From contig JBBDRV010000122.1 of NCBI GenBank assembly GCA_040905285.1, positions 1 through 6,736 on the forward strand: a stretch of 6,736 bases of DNA, read 5' to 3'. Below, piece by piece: positions 6,553-6,736 of the stretch. This stretch comes from JBBDRV01 sp040905285 (GTDB taxonomy: Bacteria; Bacteroidota; Rhodothermia; Balneolales; Balneolaceae). Each line of letters starts with the position of its first letter. The stretch's first letter is position 1. The notes under the pieces are model-generated. The model made no database searches. It was not told the DNA's origin and saw only the letters and a program-made list of their open reading frames with translations. The position numbers were made by a program, and so were the translations under genes.

Positions 6553-6736
6553 TAGAGTTCTTTCTATACAGCACTGTGGTTATGACCATTATTATAGCCA
6601 TCCCGCTGATTCGGGTTGTAAAAGGACCTACCATTTATGACAGGATGATGGGGATCAATGCCATCGCTTCAAAAACGATCGTGCTGATCTGTCTGATCGG
6701 TTTTGTCTACGGCCGGATAGAGGCGTTCCTTGATAT
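6549..6736 (+). CDS. mrpF: Na+/H+ antiporter subunit F (MrpF/MnhF family), partial, runs off the window
   Basis: Sixty-two codons plus two bases are visible, starting MIEFFLYSTVVMTIIIAIPL. This is about two thirds of a normal MrpF (roughly 85-95 residues). Two hydrophobic segments are seen, at 5-23 and about 40-54. Between them lies the family hallmark RVVKGPTIYDRMMGINAIAS (22-41), with the conserved GPT..DR pattern and D31, an acidic residue thought to matter for antiport in this family. The ATG overlaps the mrpE stop (ATGA), a standard coupled junction in mrp operons. The frame is open to the window edge, with no defect. MrpG and the large antiporter subunits would be expected further downstream. 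Confidence 0.93.
   Translation, partial: MIEFFLYSTVVMTIIIAIPLIRVVKGPTIYDRMMGINAIASKTIVLICLIGFVYGRIEAFLD

Overview
This window shows two divergent gene blocks that both encode membrane parts of ion-translocating machines. On the minus strand, reading right to left, are nuoL, nuoM, a 45-codon small ORF and nuoN. These are the three antiporter-like proton-pumping subunits of respiratory complex I (NDH-1). On the plus strand at the right end are mrpE and the first 62 codons of mrpF, the start of a multisubunit Mrp/Mnh-type monovalent cation/H+ antiporter operon that runs off the window. A long gene-free divergent region (5446-5985) separates the blocks.

Layout: 1-182 is non-coding DNA downstream of nuoN. 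It holds a 14-bp tandem repeat, and its outer ends form a 9-bp perfect inverted repeat, so it may be part of a small mobile or MITE-like element. nuoN occupies 183-1649, the small ORF 1652-1789, nuoM 1789-3408 and nuoL 3424-5445. The minus-strand genes are packed with spacings of 15 nt (L to M), a 1-nt TGATG overlap (M to small ORF) and 2 nt (small ORF to N), so they almost certainly form one transcript. 5446-5985 carries a pair of near-perfect 20-bp direct repeats plus a degenerate third copy, and an AT-rich block with a 10-T run. mrpE (5986-6552) and mrpF (6549 to the edge) overlap in an ATGA junction.

Organism: a bacterium with roughly balanced GC. Most starts lack a clear Shine-Dalgarno sequence and have A/T-rich leaders, which fits Bacteroidota/Chlorobiota/Rhodothermota-Balneolota relatives. 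This is inference only. The placement of nuoLMN as a unit apart from nuoA-K, back to back with an mrp operon, is also suggestive but not diagnostic.

How it works together: NuoL, NuoM and NuoN each contain a proton channel driven by quinone reduction in the rest of complex I, which is encoded elsewhere. Mrp subunits build an antiporter whose MrpA and MrpD are homologues of NuoL/M/N. Both systems act on membrane proton and cation gradients, so shared control from the intergenic region is plausible. The least explained items are the small ORF between nuoM and nuoN, the repeats in the divergent promoter region, and the inverted/tandem repeat structure after nuoN.
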